NCBI GenBank assembly: GCA_023390815.1
Contig: JAEWCC010000061.1
Location: 1-29,694, forward strand
Reading direction: 5' to 3'
DNA from: Bacillota bacterium
Lineage (GTDB): Bacteria > Bacillota > Clostridia > Christensenellales > SZUA-584
Length of the DNA stretch: 29,694 bases
Part shown: piece by piece, positions 14,460-21,016 of the stretch
How positions within the stretch are numbered: the stretch's first letter is position 1
Layout of the letters: every line of letters starts with the position of its first letter
Position numbers and translations under genes: made by a program
The notes under the pieces: model-generated
What the model saw: the letters and a program-made list of their open reading frames with translations, nothing else
Told to the model about the DNA's origin: nothing
The model's database searches: none

Positions 14460-15337
14460 TCATGCCGGGTCACTGTCTCTTGTGAAGGCAGCGCCGGGGC
14501 TGCGTCCTTTTTGTACATTGCGCCGAAATGAAGCGCTTGGGTCGGGCAGGCCTTGATACAGTCGCCGCAGCGAATGCATTCGGCGCTGTTGGGCGTGACT
14601 GAGGGGTTGATGTCCATCTTGCACGCGCGCGCGCATGCGCTGCAGTGTGTGCATTTGGGCGTCTCCAGCCGGATGCCAAATACGGATACTCGGTTGAACA
14701 ACGCGTAGATCGCGCCCAGCGGGCATACGAACCGGCAGAACGGACGATAGACGAGTACCGAAAATACAATCATCGCAACGAGCAAGAGCACCTTCCAAGA
14801 GAACAGCCAGCCGATGCTCTGTTGAAGTTGTTCATTTAAGGCAACGAGCGGTACGCCTGCCTCCAGCGTACCGGCAGGGCAGATGTATTTGCAGAAGGTG
14901 GGCGTCGTGACGCCGCTCTGCAGGTACAAGACGGCAGGCAGCAACAGTACGAATACGGCAAGCATTACGTATTTGCCGTATTTGAGATAACCGAATGCCC
15001 GTTTGTTTTTGAGCTTGGGCGAGGGAATCTTATAAAGCAGTTCCTGGATGAGTCCGAACGGGCATGCCCAGCCGCAGATGAAGCGCCCGAAGATGGCGCC
15101 GATGAATATCAGAAAACCCGCGACGTAAAAGCTGATCTTGAAATAGACCGCACCGATAGCCGACTGCAGCGAGCCGATGGGGCAGGAACCTACCGCGCCG
15201 GGGCAAGAATAACAATTGAACCCCGGCACACAGACATATTTCAGCTTGCCCTGGTAGATACGGCCCGTGAAAAAACCCTTCAGGTTGAAGTTGTAGAGCA
15301 GCGCGGTCAGCGCCTGCGCGATCCTTCGCTTACCCAA
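14456..15337 (-). CDS. NapH-like membrane polyferredoxin
   Basis: A 293-residue integral membrane iron-sulfur protein of the NapH/CcoG (YccM-like) type. About five helices carry four CxxxCP loops (CPGAVGSCP, CGWACPFG, CKYICPAG, CRFVCPLG). The C terminus holds two [4Fe-4S] ferredoxin motifs, CTHCSACARACK and CIRCGDCIKACP, near residues 228-266. Such proteins move electrons across the membrane to or from a periplasmic partner. The start is a TTG at 15337 with TGGAG upstream, overlapping the CXXC microprotein gene by eight bases. Together with the TlpA-like lipoprotein it would form an extracytoplasmic redox route. The gene is the last in this operon. Confidence 0.87.
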   Translation of the reverse strand: MGKRRIAQALTALLYNFNLKGFFTGRIYQGKLKYVCVPGFNCYSCPGAVGSCPIGSLQSAIGAVYFKISFYVAGFLIFIGAIFGRFICGWACPFGLIQELLYKIPSPKLKNKRAFGYLKYGKYVMLAVFVLLLPAVLYLQSGVTTPTFCKYICPAGTLEAGVPLVALNEQLQQSIGWLFSWKVLLLVAMIVFSVLVYRPFCRFVCPLGAIYALFNRVSVFGIRLETPKCTHCSACARACKMDINPSVTPNSAECIRCGDCIKACPTQALHFGAMYKKDAAPALPSQETVTRHD

Positions 15338-15476
15338 TGCCGATGCACTCCAGACAGATATAGATCGCCTTGCGCAGGATGACGCCGAGTTCGCCGCTGA
15401 AAATCCCCAGCAGGATCATCGCAGCACCAACGCAGACGAGTATGACCGGTATAGCCGCGTGCCGGGTGCGGTTCAT
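15330..15476 (-). CDS. 48-residue CXXC-motif membrane microprotein (CD1871A type)
   Basis: A short ORF lying between the thioredoxin-like lipoprotein and the polyferredoxin. It encodes one membrane helix (residues about 8-26), a short amphipathic stretch, and an almost C-terminal CLECIGIG carrying a C-x-x-C pair (41 and 44). The ATG at 15476 overlaps the TGA of the upstream gene (ATGA), and its end overlaps the TTG of the next by eight bases, so translation of all three is coupled. I recognise it as the family named after Clostridioides difficile CD1871A, which commonly has these neighbours. The pair of Cys could form a redox-active disulfide or bind an Fe-S cluster; this is inference. Confidence 0.87.
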   Translation of the reverse strand: MNRTRHAAIPVILVCVGAAMILLGIFSGELGVILRKAIYICLECIGIG

Positions 15477-16069
15477 TGCGCCAGGGCCGCATCAATCGCA
15501 GCCTTAAAACCCTTATAATCCGATGCGCCAATATTTGACCATACAATAGTACCATTTGCACTCAGCACGAATGTCTGAGGAATATAATCAAAATTGTAAT
15601 CTGCACCGAAAGGTGCCCCATCCAGAGAATACGCGAAGGGCAAAGTATAACTGTTGGTATCGGCAAAATTCTGCGCAGTCGCCTCATCCTCCCCAAGATC
15701 GATCGCAATGAATGTGACCTGATCGCCGAGCTCGGTATAGAGCTTATTGATCTCAGGCATCTCGCCTACGCAGGGCGGACACCATGTAGCATACACGTTG
15801 ATAAACACCGGTTTGCCGAGATTTTCTGAAAGCGTGAATGTGCCGCCGCCGACCATCGGCACCGAGAAATCGGACATTATGTCGCCGACGTCAAAGCCGG
15901 TTTCTTTTGCCGATTCCGAGGGTTGTGCCGGGGATGGATCGACCGAAGCGGATACCGTTTCGGTTGGGCCGGCACTCTCGGGGTTGTTGCCGTTATTACC
16001 GCATCCGGCTAAAGTCAGCAGCAATAATGCTGTGATAACGACGGCTGAAATTTTATATCGAATACGCAT
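15473..16069 (-). CDS. TlpA/ResA-like thioredoxin-fold lipoprotein
   Basis: A 198-residue extracytoplasmic lipoprotein. A signal peptide ends in the lipobox LAGC (Cys 23). After a Ser/Pro/Glu-rich linker (24-57) comes an AhpC/TSA-redoxin domain with the active-site WCPPC (96-100) and the cis-Pro strand FDYIPQTFVL. It reduces disulfides outside the membrane, perhaps for cytochrome c or for a partner redox enzyme. ATG 16069 is preceded by TTGGAGG. It is the first gene of a three-gene operon with the CXXC microprotein and the polyferredoxin, which could supply its electrons. Confidence 0.9.
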   Translation of the reverse strand: MRIRYKISAVVITALLLLTLAGCGNNGNNPESAGPTETVSASVDPSPAQPSESAKETGFDVGDIMSDFSVPMVGGGTFTLSENLGKPVFINVYATWCPPCVGEMPEINKLYTELGDQVTFIAIDLGEDEATAQNFADTNSYTLPFAYSLDGAPFGADYNFDYIPQTFVLSANGTIVWSNIGASDYKGFKAAIDAALAQ

Positions 16070-16107
16070 TGGTTCCTCCAAGAATATTTAACTTTTTATA
16101 TATAGCT

Positions 16108-16137
16108 AGTATATCATCCGCATTTTGAACCCGTCAA
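16108..16137 (-). promoter_or_regulatory. Sigma-A promoter of the redox operon
   Basis: On the minus strand TTGACG (16132-16137) lies 18 bases before TATACT (16108-16113), about 39 bases from the lipoprotein ATG. Confidence 0.75.
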
Positions 16138-16306
16138 TAAAAGTAGCTGCATCAGACAACATTTTACGGCATGTTCACATTTTTACCATCCCCTCTTCAA
16201 AGTATCCGAATTGCTGCGCTGTCATATGCATATAGCAGATGAGGCTGCTTTATACCGCGCATGAAGGCGCGTCCAAGTGAATATAGATATATGGGGGTGT
16301 GAAACC

Positions 16307-16915
16307 ATGAAGAAAAAACAGCGAAGCAGCGTAAAGAGGACCGTGATTACCAACATATTTCTTGCCGTCATCATTGTATCGGTATATATTATCGCTTTTG
16401 TTCCTTTCGGAGGCGTAATGCAGGGCACCGGGCCTGCACTCAAGGGCAATACCGGAAAAGATGTGATCGGGCTACAGATCGTTGTCGAGGATCAGACGGA
16501 TGTTGCGGCATACCTCGATGCGCTGGACCGATACGGCGTCAAAGGAACATTCTTTTTTCAGGAGCAACAGGCAGAAGCACTACAGCCGCTGATATTGGAA
16601 GCGGTCCAGCGGGGCCACGGGGTGGGGTATTACATAAACGAGCACACACGTGCGGCGCTGCTCTATATCGGCGGCGGCTACAGCATTCCGGTGATGAGCT
16701 ATGATGAAGGAGAAGGTGTGCAAACCGTATGCCCTTCGATCGATATGTCCAAATTAAGCCTCGTCAACGACTGGACGGCCGTGCTCAGCGAAGCGCTGGC
16801 AGGCGATATGTTCATTTACATTCGAGCGGACAACAATTTCAGCGATTTTGAAAAAGTAGTACAAATTGTGCTCGATAAAGGTTATACTATCCTCAAAGTC
16901 AATGAAATGCTTTGA
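16307..16915 (+). CDS. YlxY-like polysaccharide deacetylase relative, catalytic motifs lost
   Basis: A 202-residue protein with an N-terminal signal anchor (residues 12-33) and a degenerate NodB fold. The segment ALDRYGVKGTFFFQEQQ (about 67-83) matches the strand after motif 1 in CE4 deacetylases, but the place of TFDDG holds IVVEDQTDV and no H-x-x-x-H pair is visible, so it should not be active as a deacetylase. Placement directly before the mlpA peptidase gene equals that of ylxY in Bacillus subtilis. GGGGGTG lies before ATG 16307. It is shorter than YlxY (about 320 residues). It may be a structural or regulatory relic; function unknown. Confidence 0.7.
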   Translation: MKKKQRSSVKRTVITNIFLAVIIVSVYIIAFVPFGGVMQGTGPALKGNTGKDVIGLQIVVEDQTDVAAYLDALDRYGVKGTFFFQEQQAEALQPLILEAVQRGHGVGYYINEHTRAALLYIGGGYSIPVMSYDEGEGVQTVCPSIDMSKLSLVNDWTAVLSEALAGDMFIYIRADNNFSDFEKVVQIVLDKGYTILKVNEML

Positions 16916-16926
16916 AGGAGAAGTAC

Positions 16927-18189
16927 ATGGTACACACGCTGGGCAACGGCATTCGCGTAATCGCGCAGCCGATGCCGTATTTAACTTCCGTAGCGGCGGG
17001 TATCTGGGTTAAGACGGGCTCCACCTGCGAAACCCCTGAGGAAAACGGCATATCCCACTTTATCGAACATATGATGTTCAAGGGCACTTTGAAGCGCAAC
17101 ACGCGCCAGATCGCTGCGGATATGGACAAGATCGGCGGACAGATTAACGCGTTCACCTCGAAGGAGTGCACATGTTATCACGTGCGCGTGGTTCCGGACA
17201 AGCTGGATGTCGGGCTCGACGTATTGTCCGACCTGTTCGTGAACTCCCAGTTTGACGGGCAGGAGCTTGAAAAAGAAAAAGGCGTCGTTATTGAGGAGAT
17301 TGCGATGGTGGGCGACGATGTGGAGGAGCTTGCGCACGAGAAGATTTCGGAGCTTTTTTTCTCCGGCAGTACGCTTTCCAAGCCGATTTTAGGGCCCGCC
17401 GAGAACATCAGAAGGTTCACGCGCGACGACCTGTTCCGGTATGTCGATATGCACTATTACCCCGCCAACGTGGTTATCTCGGTGGCGGGCAACTATGAGG
17501 AAGCCAAGCTCGTCGGGATGATGGAGCAATATTTCGGGTCGTATTCGCGGGGAGTAAAGAAAGAGAAGGACGAATGCGAGGCGCCGTTCAATCCTGCGCT
17601 GCGTACAATGTTCATCGAAAAGGATGCGGAGCAGACACATCTTTGCCTGTCTTTCCCCGGCACGACATTCGCTGACGACGAGAGGTTCTCGCTCGCGGTG
17701 CTCAACAATGTACTGGGCGGCGGCATGAGTTCCCGTCTGTTCCAGTTGATCCGCGAAGAAAAAGGCCTTGCTTATTCGGTCTATTCATATCCGTCGACGT
17801 ACAGCTTCTCGGGCATGTTTACGCTGTACGCTGGCACGACAGCCACTAACGCAGATGAAGTGGTTAAGCTCATGAAGCAGGAGATCGACACGCTCAAGAA
17901 AGAGCGCATCAGCGCGGAAGATTTTGCCCAGGGCAAGGATCAATTGATCGGCAACTATGCGCTGTCGATGGAGGGCTCCAATGCGGTGATGAGCGCGATG
18001 GGCAAATCGCTGCTGCTGCTCGACGAGGTATACAACGAGGAGGAGACCCAGAAGAAGATCGAAGCGGTCACACCGGAGCGCGTTGATGCGCTGATCGACA
18101 AGATATTTGATTTCTCCAAGATGTCCGCGGTGTTCGCGGGCAAGATCGAGAAGAAGGATGAGATCGAGCGCTTGCTGGAGGGGTTTTAG
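16927..18189 (+). CDS. mlpA: M16 family zinc metalloprotease MlpA
   Basis: A 420-residue M16 (pitrilysin/MPP-like) peptidase. The inverted zinc motif HFIEH (44-48) and the downstream Glu near 118-125 (in IEEIAMVGDD) are present. The second, inactive M16 domain includes RLFQLIREEKGLAYSVYS near 275-292, the region that binds substrate in the paired half. In B. subtilis, MlpA (YmxG) lies next to ylxY and upstream of the dpa genes, as here. ATG 16927 is chosen because AAGGAG lies six bases upstream. The next gene starts at its stop codon (TAGTG). Confidence 0.9.
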   Translation: MVHTLGNGIRVIAQPMPYLTSVAAGIWVKTGSTCETPEENGISHFIEHMMFKGTLKRNTRQIAADMDKIGGQINAFTSKECTCYHVRVVPDKLDVGLDVLSDLFVNSQFDGQELEKEKGVVIEEIAMVGDDVEELAHEKISELFFSGSTLSKPILGPAENIRRFTRDDLFRYVDMHYYPANVVISVAGNYEEAKLVGMMEQYFGSYSRGVKKEKDECEAPFNPALRTMFIEKDAEQTHLCLSFPGTTFADDERFSLAVLNNVLGGGMSSRLFQLIREEKGLAYSVYSYPSTYSFSGMFTLYAGTTATNADEVVKLMKQEIDTLKKERISAEDFAQGKDQLIGNYALSMEGSNAVMSAMGKSLLLLDEVYNEEETQKKIEAVTPERVDALIDKIFDFSKMSAVFAGKIEKKDEIERLLEGF

Positions 18190-18560
18190 TGGATAGGCTC
18201 GAAATGATCTTTGAGCATCAGAGCCGGTTTGATACCGAACTCGCTGAGCGCCGGGACCTTACGGGCATACCGATGGAGCAATGGATTCAGAAGGAAACAC
18301 TGGCGATGCTTTCCGAACTCGCTGAGCTTATTGATGAGGTTAATTTTAAGTGGTGGAAGAATCCCAAACCCGTAGATGAGGATAAGGTAAAGGAAGAGCT
18401 TGTGGACATTCTGCATATTCTCGTAAGTATGTGCCTTAAGACGGATATGGACACGGAGGAACTGTGCCGGCGCTACCTCGAAAAGAATAAAGAAAATTTC
18501 GCGCGCCAGCATGGTACATCCCTGAAAAAAGGTTACGAACTGGAAACCACAGAAGCATAA
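18189..18560 (+). CDS. All-alpha dUTPase/MazG-like nucleotide pyrophosphatase
   Basis: A 123-residue helical protein of the dimeric dUTPase/MazG superfamily, which hydrolyses dUTP (or another NTP) to the monophosphate. The metal-binding Glu pattern appears as ELAELIDEVNFKWWK (about 41-55) followed by EELVDILHILVS (about 67-78), matching the EExxE...ExxD helices. GTG 18189 shares a base with the TAG of mlpA, so the two are translationally coupled. This replaces the ymxH position in the Bacillus order. A terminator follows at 18578-18609, so it closes the mlpA transcript. The exact nucleotide substrate is not certain. Confidence 0.82.
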   Translation: MDRLEMIFEHQSRFDTELAERRDLTGIPMEQWIQKETLAMLSELAELIDEVNFKWWKNPKPVDEDKVKEELVDILHILVSMCLKTDMDTEELCRRYLEKNKENFARQHGTSLKKGYELETTEA

Positions 18561-18577
18561 AATACACACCAGTGATC

Positions 18578-18609
18578 AAAAGCCACGAGAAATATTTCGT
18601 GGCTTTTTT
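18578..18609 (+). terminator. Intrinsic terminator of the mlpA operon
   Basis: AAAAGCCACGA (18578-18588) pairs with TCGTGGCTTTTTT (18597-18609), a strong hairpin with a T run that separates the mlpA unit from the dpaAB sporulation unit. Confidence 0.92.
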
Positions 18610-18668
18610 ATTTGCGCACTGCACGAATCTGCCGGTTTGCAGGCCTATTCACATGCTTTCATGTATTC

Positions 18669-18696
18669 ACCCGCCTGCATAAGGCGGCATAAGATA
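18669..18696 (+). promoter_or_regulatory. Probable sigma-K promoter of dpaAB
   Basis: AC (18669-18670), a 17-base spacer and CATAAGATA (18688-18696) fit the sigma-K consensus (AC, 16-17, CATAnnnTA). The dpa genes are sigma-K dependent in the mother cell of B. subtilis, so this agrees with the genes downstream. A small inverted repeat, CCGCCT...AGGCGG, lies in the spacer. Confidence 0.72.
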
Positions 18697-18726
18697 TGTT
18701 GAGCACGTATTGCAGGAGGGAGACGT

Positions 18727-19563
18727 ATGCATAGCATACTCATCGCTGGGGGAGACATGCGGCAGGTCAGGCTCGCAGAAATGCTTCGGGACAGAGGATA
18801 CACGGTACATATCATCGGCTTTGATAAGCTTGGCACGGAGGACGACTGGCCGGATGGGCCAGGTTGGGTCTTTCTGCCTGTGCCATACAGGACGCCGGAG
18901 GGCGACATCAAGACGCAGTTTTCCGGAAGAAAATTAAAACTGGACGATATTGTCGCAAAGTATCCGCTGAGCGCCTATATGCTGGGGGGACTGGATGCCA
19001 CGGCCGAGGCAGCGCTGAAGGGAAGGCACGCATTCGACCTGCTTAAGGACGAAGCGTTTTTGGTTTATAACGCACTGCTGACGGCGCAGGGCGCAGTTTG
19101 CGCATACCTGAAGGATTCGGAGACGGCGCTGTGCGGCGCACGGTGTGTTGTGACCGGCTATGGGCGCATCGCCAAATTGTTGGGCGGGCTGCTCAAGGCG
19201 CATGCCGCAAAGGTCACGATCGTGGCACGCAAGTACAGCGACCTTGAGGTGATCCGCGCCGAGGGCATGACGGCGCTGCACATGACGGCACTGGAAAAAT
19301 CGCTTCACAATGCAGACGTGGTGTTCAACACCGTTCCCGAGCGCATATTCGGTGAAGATGAATTAAAATGCATACCTGCGCACGCGCGTATTATCGAACT
19401 CGCGTCGCCGCCCTACGGTCTCAACATCGCACAGGCCAAGGAGATGGGTCTGGACGCGCGTATTGAGGCGGGGCTGCCGGGCCGGTATTTTCCGGCGTCG
19501 GCTGCCGGCGCGATGCTGCGCGCTTTTGAAAGAGAGGAAGAACAGCATGGAATTGGAAGGTAA
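18727..19563 (+). CDS. dpaA: Dipicolinate synthase subunit A
   Basis: A 278-residue Rossmann-fold subunit of the enzyme that makes dipicolinic acid from dihydroxy-tetrahydrodipicolinate (a lysine-pathway intermediate) in the mother cell during sporulation. The N terminus (SILIAGGDMRQVRLAEML) is the typical DpaA start with the GGDxRQ motif. A second nucleotide-binding motif GYGRIAKLLGGLLKAH lies near residues 141-156. AGGAGGG lies seven bases before ATG 18727. It overlaps dpaB by 17 bases. A sigma-K-like promoter precedes it. Confidence 0.93.
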   Translation: MHSILIAGGDMRQVRLAEMLRDRGYTVHIIGFDKLGTEDDWPDGPGWVFLPVPYRTPEGDIKTQFSGRKLKLDDIVAKYPLSAYMLGGLDATAEAALKGRHAFDLLKDEAFLVYNALLTAQGAVCAYLKDSETALCGARCVVTGYGRIAKLLGGLLKAHAAKVTIVARKYSDLEVIRAEGMTALHMTALEKSLHNADVVFNTVPERIFGEDELKCIPAHARIIELASPPYGLNIAQAKEMGLDARIEAGLPGRYFPASAAGAMLRAFEREEEQHGIGR

Positions 19564-20134
19564 ACGGATCGGATTCGCCATCACGGGTTCGTTTTGTACA
19601 TTCGATCGAATCATGCCGGTCGTGGAGGAACTTGTCGCGATAGGCGCAGAGGTGACGCCGATATTATCCTACGCCGCCGCGAACCACGACACGCGGTTTA
19701 TGAAGGCCACGGAGTTAAAGCATTTTCTTTGTGTGACCACAGGAAACGAGATCATCTATGACCTCGTACATGCGGAGCCTATCGGCCCGCAAAGGCTGCT
19801 CGATCTGGTGATCATAGCGCCTTGCACGGGAAATACCCTGGCTAAGCTCGCGCTCGGCGTAACGGATACGCCCGTCCTGCTTGCGGCAAAAGCGCATCTG
19901 AGAAACGGCGGGCCGGTACTCATTGCGGTTTCGACGAACGACGCGCTTTCGGCTAACGCAAAGAACTTAGGATTGCTGCTCAACACGCGCAACATGTATT
20001 TCGTACCGTACCGGCAGGACGACAGCAAGAAGAAAAATGCGTCGATCGTCGCCGATATGAGCCAAATCGTCGCCGCCGCCCAGCTGGCACTGGAAGGCAA
20101 ACAAATACAGCCCGTGATGCTGCAGCCGCAATGA
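19547..20134 (+). CDS. dpaB: Dipicolinate synthase subunit B
   Basis: A 195-residue flavoprotein-like subunit of dipicolinate synthase. GFAITGSFCTFDRIMPVVEE (about 8-27) is the phosphate-binding start, and APCTGNTLAKLALGVTDTP (about 88-106) the conserved middle of the flavoprotein family. With DpaA it forms the complex that yields dipicolinate, which with calcium fills the spore core. ATG 19547 lies within the end of dpaA (17-base overlap), with AGAGGAAG upstream. The aspartate-pathway genes asd and dapG that follow in Bacillus are missing here; tepA comes next. Confidence 0.93.
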   Translation: MELEGKRIGFAITGSFCTFDRIMPVVEELVAIGAEVTPILSYAAANHDTRFMKATELKHFLCVTTGNEIIYDLVHAEPIGPQRLLDLVIIAPCTGNTLAKLALGVTDTPVLLAAKAHLRNGGPVLIAVSTNDALSANAKNLGLLLNTRNMYFVPYRQDDSKKKNASIVADMSQIVAAAQLALEGKQIQPVMLQPQ

Positions 20135-20143
20135 CGGATAATT

Positions 20144-20189
20144 GCGCCCCCGCGGTAGGATAATACCATTATTCAAACAGCGGGGGTGC
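20144..20189 (+). promoter_or_regulatory. Hairpin that would mask the tepA ribosome binding site
   Basis: GCGCCCCCGC (20144-20153) pairs over ten bases (one G-U) with GCGGGGGTGC (20180-20189), which holds the tepA ribosome binding site. A small GGTA...TACC stem sits in the loop. No T run follows, so it is not a terminator. It could switch tepA translation or insulate it from dpaB read-through. Confidence 0.62.
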
Positions 20190-20192
20190 AGT

Positions 20193-20897
20193 ATGCAAAA
20201 CGAAGCCGAAAAACCACAGGAAGTACAATTGGGTGCGCAGATCAAGGAATTTGGCATGCCCCTGGAGCCCAATTCACCCATCCATTTTGTGAGCATTATC
20301 GGGCAGATTGAAGGACATATGCATCTGCCTGCCAGCAACAAAGTCACCAAATACGAACACATATTGCCGCAGCTCGTGCTGATCGAACAGGACCCGCAGG
20401 TAAAAGGGTTTATTCTGCTCATGAATACGGCGGGCGGCGATGTGGAGGCAGGTCTTGCGCTGGCCGAGATGATCGCGGGCATGAAGAAGCCTTGCGTATC
20501 GCTGATATTAGGCGGCGGGCACAGTATCGGCCTCACGCTCGCGGTATCCGCGGACTACTCATATATATCGCCGACCGCCAGCGTTACGGTACATCCCATC
20601 CGCATGAACGGCGTCATCATCGGTGTTCCTCAGACATTCGACTATTTCAATAAAATGCAGCAGCGCATCGTGGATTTTGTATGCTCACATTCAAAAATTT
20701 CTGACACGGAATATAAGCGTCTCATGTTTCTTACCGGGGAGTTGGCCAATGACTGCGGCACCGTGCTTGTCGGGAAGGAAGTTGTAGATTTTGGTATGAT
20801 CGATGAGGTGGGGGATTTCAGCATGGCGCTCGCCAAGGTAAAAGAGCTGGCGGGCATCACGGAGGATAATGCGCCGCCCGAACCGCAGGAGTCTTAA
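20193..20897 (+). CDS. tepA: TepA-like ClpP-fold serine protease
   Basis: A 234-residue ClpP/crotonase-fold protein resembling TepA (YmfB), called translocation-enhancing protein in B. subtilis and linked to protein export and spore proteolysis. GFILLMNTAGGDVEAGLALA (about 69-88) is the fold marker, and GGGHSIG with its Ser around residue 110 matches the site of the catalytic Ser. HPIRMNG holds the expected His near 134. ATG 20193 has the GGGGGTG sequence four bases upstream, inside the hairpin listed separately. It sits between dpaB and ftsK as in many spore formers. Confidence 0.87.
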   Translation: MQNEAEKPQEVQLGAQIKEFGMPLEPNSPIHFVSIIGQIEGHMHLPASNKVTKYEHILPQLVLIEQDPQVKGFILLMNTAGGDVEAGLALAEMIAGMKKPCVSLILGGGHSIGLTLAVSADYSYISPTASVTVHPIRMNGVIIGVPQTFDYFNKMQQRIVDFVCSHSKISDTEYKRLMFLTGELANDCGTVLVGKEVVDFGMIDEVGDFSMALAKVKELAGITEDNAPPEPQES

Positions 20898-20969
20898 AAC
20901 CGGCTGCGTCGCCCGAAGGCGTCTAAAGCGCGCTAAAGATGCCCGCTGTAATGGATAACCAAACCGACA

Positions 20970-20997
20970 TTGTATATTTCACCCGGTATGATATAAT
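20970..20997 (+). promoter_or_regulatory. Sigma-A promoter of ftsK
   Basis: TTGTAT (20970-20975) and a perfect TATAAT (20992-20997) are 16 bases apart. Transcription would start near 21004, just before GAGGTG and the ATG at 21017. Confidence 0.72.
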
Positions 20998-21016
20998 GGT
21001 AACCGAGGTGAAGTGT

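Noticed and set aside
15307..15561. An 84-residue Arg-rich minus-strand ORF
   Set aside because: It is out of frame with the recognised CXXC microprotein and the lipoprotein end, and its composition is that of a shadow frame.
20939..21016. ftsK start at ATG 20939
   Set aside because: It lies upstream of the -35/-10 pair and has no SD; ATG 21017 has GAGGTG seven bases before it.
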